A stretch of DNA of 64,000 nt from Cryphonectria parasitica EP155. Lineage: Eukaryota; Ascomycota; Sordariomycetes; Diaporthales; Cryphonectriaceae. A program made the translations under genes and the position numbers. Positions 1 through 11,069 of the stretch are shown in pieces. The notes under the pieces were generated by a model. It did no database searches, was not told the origin of the DNA, and saw only the letters and a program-made list of their open reading frames with translations. Numbering within the stretch: position 1 is the stretch's first letter; each line of letters begins with the position of its first letter. The stretch covers positions 2,754,228-2,818,227 of the forward strand of contig NW_024468914.1 in NCBI RefSeq assembly GCF_011745365.1. Direction: 5' to 3'.

Positions 1-1143
1 AAATAGTTTCTAATATAAGAATAGAAATAAATTATTCAAATTATTAAAGAATCTAGTATTAGATTCAGAGAAGTTCTTGAAATAAGATATAATAATATAT
101 ATATTAAGTTATTAGCAAACAGCTTTCAAAACTATATTAATAATAAAACAAAATAATAACAATATTAAACAATTAATTATATTATTCATATAAATAATAA
201 AGTTTGCAATTAATATAATAAATAAGAAATTAGAAAGAAATATTAATATAAATAGCAATAAGCTAAAAAATTTATTTAAAAAGCAATATAATAAGCTTAG
301 ATTTTAAAAAAAAAAGATTATTTATAATAAAATTATAAATAATTAAAGCTTAAAAATTTCTATATATTATATATAATAGAAATAAAATATATATAAAATT
401 TAATATTTATATTTATAAAAATAAATATAAAGCTTTATTAAATAGCAATATTTAAAAAAACTTTATATTTTTTAGAATTATTAATAAAATATATATTAAT
501 TAATATTAAAAAAAAAATCTATAATCTTCTTATTATAAAAAAATAAATTATTATATATAATTAAGATATAATTAATATAAAAACTAATTATTTATTAATT
601 TTAATTTAAGATTATATAATATTTATTATTTTTAATATTATAAATATAATAAAATATAAATTAATTTTAAATATTTTTTAGCTTAAATAATATAATTTTT
701 AAATTAATTAAATTATTAGCTAAATTTCTTAAAAATAAGCTATATTTAATAGAATAATTATAATTAATAATATAGAATTAAATTTAATTATTAAAAAATA
801 TTTAAAAAAAAAAGCTTTAAATAAATTTATATATATTTTTAAATTAATAAAGCTAATAATAAAAGAAAAAAAATTTAATAAAAAGAATATTATTATTATA
901 TTAAAATTTTTATAAATTATAGAAATAAAAATATAAATATTAATATAAAATAATTAGTTTATATTAAAATAATATATTATAAATTAGAATAAAAAATAAA
1001 AATTATATTTTTAAGAAATTGCTTTAGCTTAAATTAATAAATAATAATTAAATAAAAAAAAAATAATAATTTCTTATATAATATAAGAAAAAAAGAATAT
1101 TTAATAATATTTATTATTTCTTTAGATAATAAAAATAGAATAT
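1..1143 (+). mobile_element. Family-1 Gypsy copy M, fragment (spacer and protease region)
   Basis: This forward fragment aligns base for base with copy E from about 18983 to 20120 but is much more AT-rich. It holds the end of the gag-protease spacer and the protease region. The protease site is readable near 425-445 as L-L-N-S-N, with the catalytic Asp changed to Asn. Most remaining cytosines lie in CpT or GpC steps, so AGCT and AAGCTT stand out. The left end lies outside the window; the right end is the insertion site of copy K (AATAT at 1139-1143). No frame is open for long. This is the most decayed copy here. Confidence 0.8.
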
Positions 1144-1590
1144 TGTAATGAGCACTGCAGCAATTCGAAGATTCCAAAGTATATAAAGAGATTTATGCTA
1201 ATAAGAGTAATATCAAAGTATTAAGTTCTTGAATACAGAACTATATAAGTTCTAATAAGCAATGCAAGTATTCACTGCTTTTGAAGCTACTTAGTATATA
1301 AGACTGAATACTTAGATTAATAACTGAAGAGCTATATACTAAATCTATATAATGATAATAAACAAGCTCTTATATATCTAGCTTTTCAGTTCTAGCTATC
1401 CTAACTATATTCCAATTCCTTATAATTATTTCTCCAAATATATTAACTATATTCATAGTTAACATAGTTGTGCTAGCAATCCTAATCCGAATTATATAAT
1501 TCTGCTTAGTATTTAATATTGAATTATAATATCTGATTTCTTAGTTAGTAGGGCTTATTCTGTAATCTGTATATTGGATAGATTATAATA
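1144..1590 (-). repeat. 3' LTR of copy K
   Basis: 447-bp LTR, reverse-oriented, running from TGTAATGAGCAC (rc of the conserved GTGCTCATTACA end) to the decayed rc of TGTTATAA. Its U3 core matches that of copy G (inverted CATAGTCAAC-type repeats) and differs from the other copies. The conserved inverted arm ACTGAAGAGC is at about 1320; its partner has decayed to AGCTTTTCAGT. Confidence 0.88.
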
Positions 1591-1682
1591 TTATCTTTCT
1601 TCTATTAGTTATTATTCTCAACAATCTTCTATAAATATTCTAGCAAGTCTTCTATATATATGATCTTGCTTTTCTGATTGAG

Positions 1683-2303
1683 ATATCGAACAGAATCAAC
1701 AAATCCTGTATTTGCAAACCTTTCTCTATTCCAAAAAGTATCCAAGATCGAAATCTTCTGATTTCCCGCTTCTTGAAGAACTTTATCGAAATGCTCATCT
1801 ATTCCTATTGCAAAAAGCGCAGTTTCGAATTCTGCAAGATATCTTCCAGAAACTCTTCTTGCTGCATCAAATGTATTCATCTGAATTGCTTTAAGTGCAA
1901 CATTATGAATTCCTTCTCTGAGAAGCTTTGCAATATTGCTATCCAATATTGAAAGTTGAAGGATGAAATTGAGAAGAGGGAAATTGAGCTTTTTTATTTG
2001 CATTAATAGAAGCGGATATAGTTTGAGAAGATAAAATGTACTCTGTATTGTAATATTACTTGTATGAAGGAATTGGATTGTATAAAAGCTAAGAAAGCTG
2101 AGGCTAAGAGAGTGCGTGTTGCTGCTGAAATGCAGGCTATAGTAGCTGAGGAATCTGCTGTTGTAGCTGAGAATTTTTCTTTTGAGAGTTTTGATTGGAA
2201 TTCTGTAGATTTGAGGAATTCTGTAGTAGATTAGTTGGATTTCCTAAAGAGTAAGATTTCCAAAGCTTCTGAATCTTGGTTTGGAGCGAAATAATTGTTC
2301 TAG
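1683..2303 (+). pseudogene. Antisense Cys-cluster/coiled-coil ORF of copy K
   Basis: 207 codons read in one uninterrupted frame apart from six stops, all explainable as transitions. The start ATG is now ATA, aligning with the ATG-L-N-R-I-N-K start of copies B and I. Visible order: N-terminal lead, Cys cluster at residues 43-72 (C-x2-R-x4-C-x8-CC-x2-C-x4-C), a Lys/Glu/Ala-rich helical stretch at about 90-160, and an acidic tail with F-D-W-N. It lies opposite to K pol, between pol and the 3' LTR, and its stop TAG shares the palindrome CTAG (2300-2303) with the pol stop. The function is unknown; a Zn-cluster DNA-binding protein is an inference. Arg at the second Cys position is not a C-to-T effect, so this subtype may lack that ligand. 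Confidence 0.7.
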
Positions 2304-5300
2304 ATGCTGATTTCTTTCCTTTTCCAGTACTCAGCTACTTTTTCCTAAGCATTTTTGATATTTTTCTGTAGTTTCCACGAATTTTTGCTTGCTGAATAAT
2401 CTTTCTATTTGATAAGATATTTCCTTGTATTATTTATGCTTCTATGCTTAAGAATCTTCTCTATCTTATATTCTAGCTTATTATTTTTCACTTCTACTAT
2501 ATTATCTATTAGTATTTTCTATGCTACTGATTCTAGTAGTAAAATGTAAAAAACTGAATATATTCTCATTTTATAAGATAATACTAATTTGTAATTAACT
2601 AGAGAAATTTGTTGCAAGATCTTAAATAGTTCTAACTTCTTGTAATCGAGTTTGTTGCTAGATCTGATTATTTTAATATTTCTTCAAAGTAGATAAATCT
2701 TATCTCTCTTCTATAGGATTAGTTTTTCAATCCTTTTAGAGTTTGCATATTATATTATTTATTTCTGAATAAATTGTAATTCTAACTGAAATTCTTTCTG
2801 AATTTTCTTAATCTTTTTAATCCTTTTATCTATAGCTTCTGCATTTGCTTTCAGCAATGCTTTGTAATAAGCTATTAGATTATATCTATAGAATATAAAG
2901 AATAGTAATTTCTTTATTATGCTTATATTTATGCTATTATAAGCAAACTGTATAAGAAGTAATAGATTAATTCAATTATTCTATTTCTGATTAATATAAT
3001 ATCGAAGATATTATTTAATAATTTAATTTATTCTTTTCATCTGTTTATCTATTTATAAGTAAAATGCTATAGATATTCTATAGTATATTTTAAGCTGTTT
3101 TATAAGCAAAGTTCAAAATTTTGAATTAAACTTTCTATTTCTGTTAGAGATTACTTCTTCTAGCATGCTGTAATTAGCAATAATTATTCTGAGAAATGTA
3201 TATACAAGTTTCTCTGCTATACTGCTTTCCTTATAGAAGAGAAAGTAAGCATACTTGCTTAGTTTGCAAATTATTACTAGAATGCTATTATATTGCACTT
3301 TAGTTAAGGATTCTCATAAGAGAAATAGCTTGATAATGAAGTTTAGATTAATGAATTGCTAAATAGTTATAAGTATTAGTAAGAAGTGCAGTAATTTATA
3401 AAGCTTATATCTTTCTGCTTTATTCTTCTTATAGCTATTACATTATTATAAGATATTCTCAATTCTTCTTCTAAAGCTTAATAAGTTTTAATATTTTCTA
3501 ATATATTCATAGATTGCTTTAACTTTCTAATATTCATATATTAGTATATTATATATATTCTTGATATAATTATCTTATTTATCTAAAGTTATTAATTTTA
3601 GATTTTTTTCTAAGAATTCAATTCTAAAGATAGCATTTAGCTCTTTATATATATTAATAAGATTTTCTAACTTATCTTGAATAAAGATGTTCTGTATATT
3701 CGAGAAATCTGCATTTTAATAGTCTAATTTTCTGCTAAGAGCATCTGCTTATTCATTTTCTAAGCTTTTGCAGTATATAATTCTAAAATCAAATTATAAG
3801 AAGAATTCTGCTTATTTAACTTATTGCTTATTCAAGATTTTGATTATTATGAATATAATCAGATTCTTATGATCTGAGTAAACTATAATCGAGTATTATA
3901 TACTGATAAGATAGTATTGCTATTCCTTGAAAGCTTTTACTATTGCTATAAGTTCCTAATTAGAGATTTTATAGTTAACTTCTAAGCTATTCAACTTTTT
4001 TGAAAAATTGCTTACAATCTTTAGATGCTCTTAGTTGTTTCGTTAATCAAGTTATCCCCCGAGTATATATCTCAATGCATCAGTTTCAACTTCAAAGAGT
4101 TTGTAGGAATCTGCTTCATACAGAATTAGCTCTAATGTAATATGCCTGATAATCTTATCAAAAGCTTCTTGCTTTTTAATAATTCATTCGAAAAGCTGCT
4201 TCTTCTTAATAAGATTTGTAAGAGAATATGTAATCTAACTATAGTTCTTAATAAACTATCTGTAGAAATTAATATATCTAAGAAAAGATCTAATATTTCT
4301 AATATTCCTAGGAATTAGCTAGTTTCTAATAGCTTCTATCTTATCTTTCTGTAGCTTGATGCATTCTAGCTTAATTATGAATTCGAGATAATTAATTTTC
4401 TATATATAAAAGTAACTCTTTGCGAATTCTATAAGAAGTTTCGTATTTTGAAGCATTTGCAATACTATTTCCATATATTCCTTATATTTCTTCAGTATTC
4501 AAGAGTAAATAAGAATATTATTAAAATAGATAATAATAAACTAATTCAGATGCTTATATAGAATATAATTAATTATTTTTTGAAATAAAGCTAAAGCATT
4601 CATTAAACTGAAGAATATAATCAAATATTTGTAATATCTGTAATATATTCTGAAAGCAGTCTTTCATTCTTTTTCTTTCTTTATTCTGATTAGATTATAA
4701 GCTTCTTTCAGATCTAGAGCTATAAATTACTATACTTCTTACAATCTATCTTATAATTTCTTAATAAGTAGTAATAAATATTAGTTCTTAATTGTAATAT
4801 TATTAAATTACTTATAATTAATATATAATTTAAGCTTATTATTTTTTTTAAATATAAATAGAATGAAGTATTCTGCTAATAATTGCAATAATTATATATA
4901 TTCCTTTTTAAAGTTCTTATTAAAATACTTTCTAAGTATTTCTAGTTATACTTTATTTAGTTTATAGATAGAGAAGAACTTAAGCTATTTTTCTTCTTGT
5001 AGTAGAATCTTGTAATTATATAAGCTGTATTCTAATAATTCTGTATTCAGTTCCTTCTGGAATAATTTCTTGAATTTATAATATTTCTGTAATATGCTTG
5101 CAAGTATTGATTCTAATTTATATGCTGTTTCTGCTATCTGGAGGAATAGTAGATATTGTTAAGCATGCTTTTTTTCGTTTATTGTTTTTGATAGCGCTTT
5201 TGAAAGCGTTTTTGGAAGCTTTGAGCATCCGCTCTGAGCTGGATTGAGCGCTTGAGAGTCTGATTTCGAGGTTTTTCTTGTATGGATTTACAATTCATAT

Positions 5301-5960
5301 TCTGAAGCTTTTCCTTGTTATTCCGGAGCGAACTAACTTGCTAAGAATCTTACTTCTGTTATTTTGCTAATCTGTTAGCATTCTAGCACTATTTGGGTTT
5401 GCTTATTACTAAGTCTTTATTCTTAAGCTGCTAGCTCTGCTAGCTTGAAGATATCTGTAAAATCGTTTAAAGCTTCTTTTTCTAAGTATTCTTCAATAAC
5501 TAACTTCTATTCTGTATTATTAATTGCAATTATCTCTCTGAGTATAGCTTATTCTTATAAGATCTAGCTAGTAGTTCAATTGATTCGAGAATTATACTTC
5601 TTGAGCTATAAAAGCTTTATAATTAGCTTATATTGTATTATATTTGTAATGTTAAAGGAAATCTTGGTTATATATTCTTGAATCAAGATGAGTAGATAAT
5701 TAGTTTTCTTATTGATTACTTCTTGATTATATACAATAGATTATTCTTCTATGATGCTGAGAGTATATAGCTGCTTCTTTCATTTCTACTGTAGTTGTGC
5801 CTGATTCATAATATATAGGAATATGAAATTTCTCTAAGCGTTATTATTTAATAGTATGCTATATTTATATTCTTAAATATATATATTAAGCTTGATATAA
5901 ATATAATTTATTTTAAAAACTCTATATAGAAACTGTTCCAGTCTAATTATCTGTAGTTCC
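2300..5960 (-). pseudogene. pol: pol of copy K (protease to chromodomain)
   Basis: Minus-strand decayed polyprotein. Chromodomain remnant at about 2380-2500, integrase core at about 3110-3560 (L-S-K-Y-A-Y-F with the I-S-N-R-N-R-K-F motif), RNase H at about 3700-4200, RT at about 4250-4950, protease at about 5300-5960. The RT Y-x-D-D box reads Y-F-N-N (4517-4528) and the protease D-S-G reads N-N-N (near 5840-5854). Stops and lost catalytic Asp residues mean it cannot work. A chromodomain at the integrase C terminus is the mark of the chromovirus branch, which targets integration to histone-modified chromatin. Confidence 0.85.
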
Positions 5961-7739
5961 TTTACAGGCAATTCTAGCTTTTTGGGATTGCTGAGAGCTG
6001 CTTGCTCTTCTAAGCTTGCTTTGCTGCTTCTTGAGCAAGCTTTCTAGCTTGCTTTTGCTTATATTGTTATTATTTCTGATCTTTTCTTTGTTAATGCTAG
6101 TTATAGACTTTATCATTAATATGAATCATATAGAGCATTATCTTGCATTGCTATCACTTTATCTTCTTATTTATGCATTGCTTAGAACAGTTATCTAATA
6201 GCTTAATATATGCATTATTATGCTATCTGTTAAAGATTTCTCTGAAGCGAAGTTCTTATTTCTTAACAGTTTGAAGGATTTGTTTTGCTTTTCTAATGGA
6301 AAACTATTTATGCTACATCTTGTTCGAGAAATGCATTCTGCAGCTGTAATAAGCATAAGAGATCTATGCTAGCTTATAATATAGATTGTAAAGTAAGCTG
6401 ATTCGAGGATTCTTGCCTTGTTATGCTTCGATATTCTGCAAGAGAATGCTGATAAAGAGCTTTTCTAGTTCTATTTCATAGATGAGATATTCAATTCATA
6501 TTGTTTTCTTATTCTATTCAATGCTGAAGAGAAATCTTCCTTTCTGAACTTCTATAAAGCTATCGGATTCATTATTCACGGAAGACTCTGATAGATTGCT
6601 AGATTATTTATTCTAGCTTGATTCTTCTATTGCTTAAGAGATATTTCTAATATTGTTTAGATATTTGTACTAATAGCTAAGAGAATATCATTTCTTATTT
6701 ATATCTCTAATTATGATATTTAGCATAGATGATGAGAAATAATAAAGAATATTATTGCTAAGCTCTTCCTTCAATGCTTAAATGCTCTATTCAGTAATAT
6801 TAGAGCAGTTCAAGTTGTTGCTGCTCATAATTGTGCTGAGCATATACTCTTGCTCTGCTATTGCTATCTGCTTGTAATGCTTAAGTTTCTAAGGGAACTA
6901 TTCTAAGTCTTTCTTATTCAAGAAGTATATTAAGCAGTTGTTATTATAGCAGAATATTTAGCTAAGACTTCTGTAATTAATAGAATTCGATACTTGCTTC
7001 AAGAGAATGTTTTTGCTTAGTTGATTGAGTTTCTATTAGCAAGCGATATTCACTTAGCATTCTTTCTAAACTGGTTGCTATTTATTCTTTTAGAATTAAT
7101 AGTAGTTATATGCTATATATTCTTATTTGTTGCAGTTATAGCAAGTAATACTGCTTTACTTGCTATACTGCTTATTAGCTATATCAAGCTTTATGGAATC
7201 AGCATATATAGTGCTGCTCTGAGCTATACTGCTCTATTAATTGCTATTTTTGTACTAAAGTTTCTTGCTTATATTAGCTGGAAATCTCTAAGTCTAGCTT
7301 TCTTTCTTCTTGAATTTCTCTATTTATTATTCGTATAGATGATTATTGATGCAGATTGCTTGATTGGAGAATATTGCAAAGTTCTTTAGCTAATTCTGTT
7401 TGAAGATTTTGTTCTTAATATTGTTCTTAAATCTCTTGTAATAGTATTCTATAAGATTCTTATCTTTCTATGAAAGCTTTGCTAAGAGCTGCTTAAACTT
7501 GATTATATAAGCAGAAGCTGATTTGATCTGCTTGAGATTCATAAGTTGCTAAGCTATAATATATTCTTTGTTAGAATTATTAAAAGTTTTCTTAAAAGCT
7601 TTTTCAAAGCTTTCAAAGGAATTAAATCTATTTTTGATATTCTGGATATATACATTGGGATCATTCTAATGCTTCAAGTAGTTGTATAGAAAAGGCTTAT
7701 ACTAGATAAAAGCATTCTTTTCGAAATGAATCTCTGCAA
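5961..7739 (-). pseudogene. gag: gag and gag-protease spacer of copy K, truncated
   Basis: Minus-strand gag remnant. The CCHC knuckle is recognisable near 7103-7144 with its His codon turned to Tyr. The Gag motif preceding the knuckle is in the same order as in copy I. The N-terminal part, with the Gln-rich segment seen in copy G, is absent because the sequence stops at the 7739 junction. The interval of about 5961-6900 is the spacer found in every family-1 copy. Confidence 0.75.
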
Positions 7740-7759
7740 AGATCCAAACCTGTACACCG

Positions 7760-9880
7760 ACATCAGAGCAAATTATCAACTGCTCTGCTTACATAACATC
7801 ATCTTCCTCAACAGATCCTCTGGCTAAAGCTGCATTCTTCTCTACCTTTCTTCCTCAGTCAACACCCTCTCAGTCCCTTAACTTTACACCTTTGCAAACC
7901 CCTCTCGCAATTGCTTACCTTCCGACAAAACTGTTCTTCTCTTTTCACTTTCCTTTCAACTCAGCAGCAATAGCCGAATTCAAGTACTCTCTGTTCCCAT
8001 CTGTCCAGTATAGCTAAGGGAACTGGATGATTAAAGCTTACTGCTTTCGAACTGTTTTTTCCAAAGCGCTATACCCAACTGAAGTAATCAAGAGTCATCC
8101 GCTCTACTTCAGTCTAAGGAATGAAGAAAATTATCTAGCAGCAGAACTTGTTGAGAAATACTTCTCAGAGTTATCTCCTTGCAAGTTATACTTGCTTACA
8201 ATCTTTAGCGCTAATTCTTCCAGATATCTTCTCGATATTTATAATCTGGTTGGATTCTTAGATATAGAAATCTTTTAAGATATTAGTTTGCAGCATGCTA
8301 TAGCTACTTTTTGTTATTATGCTTAGTACAATTAACAAGATATATTCTTGATAGAATACTTTTATATTCTATCAATAATCTATTCATCTAGCTCTTTTAA
8401 TATTCTCAATAAGCAGGATCTGCTTAGATATAAAGCTAAATAGAGATGTTTATAGATTCTCTTCTTAGTTAATATAGCAACTTTAGCTTATACTCTGTCT
8501 TAGCTCGATATAAAGATTAAAAAAGGATTTTATATTGCTATATACAAATCCAGCGATATTCTACTAGCTTATACAAGCAAGCACTATCTGAACAATCAGC
8601 TCAGAAGTGCTAAAGCTAATTAGAATTGGGATTTCAAGAATGTTCCAACTATGCTGCTAAATAATAATTCGAATGCAGCTCTGCTCTATGCAATCGAACT
8701 ATTTCGCCTTCGAATTCTGAAATCTACTGATTTCTACTAATTATCTAGTAGCTGTTCAGACTGAAGGCAAGCTCTCTATCTTAATTATAGAGAGACTATA
8801 CAAAATGTGAAAGAATAAAGTGCAGAGATAGCTATAATAAGCTTGTACTATTAAGCTTTCTTCTATAAGCTGAGATATAGCAACTATACATGATATCCTA
8901 ATTAGCTATTAAGAAGAAGTGCTTTATTTTAAGAATATAAGGCTGTATAAGTAGAAGCTGATAGAATACTAAATATAATCTATAAGCTGAATATTATCTT
9001 CTTTGTAAAAGGAGTTGCAGACTTGCTTGAACTATTTATTAAAAGCGATCTCAATAGAATAAGAAGGAATATATCAGCCTTTGCTCTAGAGAATTTCAGA
9101 GCAAGTAGAGCATTCAGCCTAATTCCGTTAAAACAATAGTCCTAAGAGAGCATAGCTCCAGCTAGCCTAATCTTGCATTCATTAAGAGAATATAGTATCA
9201 GCTCAGAATTAAGTTAACTCTTATCCGGAACTCCTACTAATCCTTACTTCTCTTTACCTCAAGAAATGTTTATTAATTCAGAACTAATAATCAATCTATT
9301 AATGCAGCAAATAGCTAGGCCTGAATATGCTACTGAAGCTTTATTGCATCAGAGACTGAGAAGCAGCAATATCATGCTTTCCAGTTTTCCTAATAAACCT
9401 CAGAAGCCTTATATACTTCTATAGAATAAGCTTTATAGCCTTAATCCTATCAGGCTCTCAATAGGTTCTCCGAACTGGATAGGATTCGATCATGCTATTA
9501 AGATGGATATATATAAAGCGAACTGCAAAAGAATCCATCGAATGAGAATGCAGAATCAGAAGAAAACTGCTGCTGCTACTACTGCTCAAGCAGAGTTTGA
9601 GAGCAGATGAGAATAAAGAAGAGATCAGCATTAGAATCTATTCAGATTGTATCCGTATTACAAATAAACTGAAAATGAATACTAATACTTCTGCATTAAT
9701 TTAAATAATAGCTTAAGCAATAGAAAGAAGTATAAGAATTGAATTGGAAGAATAGTTTAGTTTGCAGTATTTCCTTTAGCAGTTTGCAATAAATTCTTTA
9801 TTTCTTTACTTTATCTCTCTCTAATTAGATCTAGCATACCATTAGACTTATTGCAACTTTGAAAGAAAGTTGCTAAGAGA
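7760..9880 (+). pseudogene. Unrecognised post-pol ORF of family 2 (copy J')
   Basis: One frame runs for about 700 codons with scattered stops. At 8275-8280 a TAA stands where copy J keeps CAA (S-Q-D-I-S), which proves that the frame was coding and was closed by a C-to-T change. The best preserved part is 8027-8278 (P-T-E-V-I-K, N-Y-L-A-A-E-L-V-E-K). Upstream from about 7760 is a Ser/Thr/Pro-rich, Phe-rich lead. I see no polymerase, transposase, membrane or Cys-cluster motif. It sits in the position of env in retroviruses, but nothing envelope-like such as a signal peptide or anchor is visible. Function unknown. Confidence 0.55.
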
Positions 9881-9884
9881 GAAC

Positions 9885-10203
9885 TGTTATAGTAGCCAGA
9901 GTAGTAGTCCGTAAAATATGAAGTACAGTGGATCAAGGATCCTCATACATATAAAGAATATCATCCACTTTTCAAATTCTTTAGCTATAAGCAACAATGA
10001 AGCATTCTTTCTCTTCTTTTCAATTTTGAACCCTTTGAACAGGTCTAAGACAGGTTTTTCACCCTGTTCTTGCGCCCGTATAGCCTTAGTTTGCTGTTCT
10101 CATCTGTACAGGCACGCTTGGGTTGCACGAGCCCTTGCTCATTGCTTCAGCAGCTGTTTGTCCCTTTTTCTTTCGAGGGCGACAGCGCCCTAGTTCTGGT
10201 TCA
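9885..10203 (+). repeat. Candidate LTR of J'
   Basis: 319-bp segment starting TGTTATAGTAGCC and ending GTTCTGGTTCA, equal in length and sequence to the reverse complement of 46866-47184. TG...CA ends and a purine-rich run (AAGAGAGAA) just upstream fit an LTR and polypurine tract. The second LTR of either copy is not in the window, so the call rests on two single ends. Confidence 0.5.
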
Positions 10204-11069
10204 TTACTTATATCAAGCATTATAACTAGAGATATGAATAAGGAATGATATCTTCTTAGCTATTAGTATAAGCATCTAAATAATATCGAAAATACTTCTC
10301 AGACAATAGAAGAATTAAGCTAGAATAAATAATCTAGCAATTTACTAGAATCTTTTGTAAATAATAAATTCAACAGCTCTATAAAAGCTTGGAAAGGAAG
10401 GTTTCTCTTTAGCATTGAGTGGAATAAGAAAATAATATAGATTGAATATCTTGTTTATAAGATAGAGCTAGAAAAGCTTTTTATCAATATTTCTTTGCAA
10501 AATATTAAAGCATAATAAGATAAGAACTCTCGAATTAGCTTATTTTATTATCTATACTACAAGCTAGCATAGATCTTCTATACTTATTATAGCTGCAGAA
10601 TGCATTTCTCGGAAAAAGTATAATATAAATAGTTTTTTATCAGAAAATCAGAATAAATTCTTTAAGCTGTTAAGAAGTAAGAACTTTGCTTTAGAAAAAT
10701 TCTTAACAAGCAGCATAATAATGCATATATTAGGCTATCAAACAATTATTCCAAGTAATATATAAATAAGAAAGTAGAATAATAGCAATATAGAATGATA
10801 TTCTGTATAATTTATATTAATAATAAGATTTGCAATTAGCATTAATAGAAAAGAAATCAGGAATAATAACAATATAAGCAAAAGCAAGCTAAAAAGCTTG
10901 CTTAAAAAGCAGCAAAGCAGGCTTAAAAGAAGAGCAAGCAGCTTTTAATAATTTCAAAAAGCTAGAATCGCTTATAAAAAAACTATAAATAATTAGACTG
11001 AAACAATCTTTATATAAAGCTTTTAAAGCAAACTATGCTTATATTAAGCTCAATATATATATTTAAGAA

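Larger units (their letters stand above)
1144..7739 (-). mobile_element. Family-1 Gypsy copy K, reverse, truncated in gag
   Basis: Reverse-oriented Ty3/Gypsy copy inserted in copy M. Reading leftwards on the minus strand the order is gag (cut), spacer, protease, RT, RNase H, integrase, chromodomain, pol stop, then the antisense ORF and the 3' LTR. Its gag end and 5' LTR are missing: at about 7739 the sequence changes directly into J'. AATAT flanks the left end (1139-1143); no matching right copy exists. Many in-frame TAA/TAG codons replace Gln and Trp codons. Confidence 0.88.
7743..10203 (+). mobile_element. Family-2 element J', 5'-truncated copy
   Basis: This matches the reverse complement of 46866-49310 (start of copy J) over its whole length, including the last bases ...TCTGGTTCA. 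It contains the unrecognised sense ORF and the 319-bp terminal segment proposed as an LTR. It is much less mutated than K, with a GC-richer stretch at about 7745-8030 and 10040-10203. Its right side enters copy L; its left side is abruptly joined to copy K. The alternative is a 5'-truncated LINE-like copy, but the shared 319-bp TG...CA segment and J context favour an LTR element. Confidence 0.65.

Noticed and set aside
1629..2003. 124-codon minus ORF, longest in the K 3' region
   Set aside because: Shadow of the antisense ORF of K, which aligns with other copies on the plus strand; this frame does not recur.
6016..6198. Leu/Ile-rich, apparently membrane-spanning small ORFs (also 7021-7338, 39900-40082, 40944-41207, 51785-52195)
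   Set aside because: Reverse shadows of the spacer and gag; AT-rich decay makes hydrophobic codons. They recur opposite to gag in each copy.
7743..10203. LINE-type 5'-truncated insertion
   Set aside because: No reverse transcriptase, A-tail or target duplication across the left end; the 319-bp TG...CA end and the K junction fit a deleted LTR element better. Not fully excluded.
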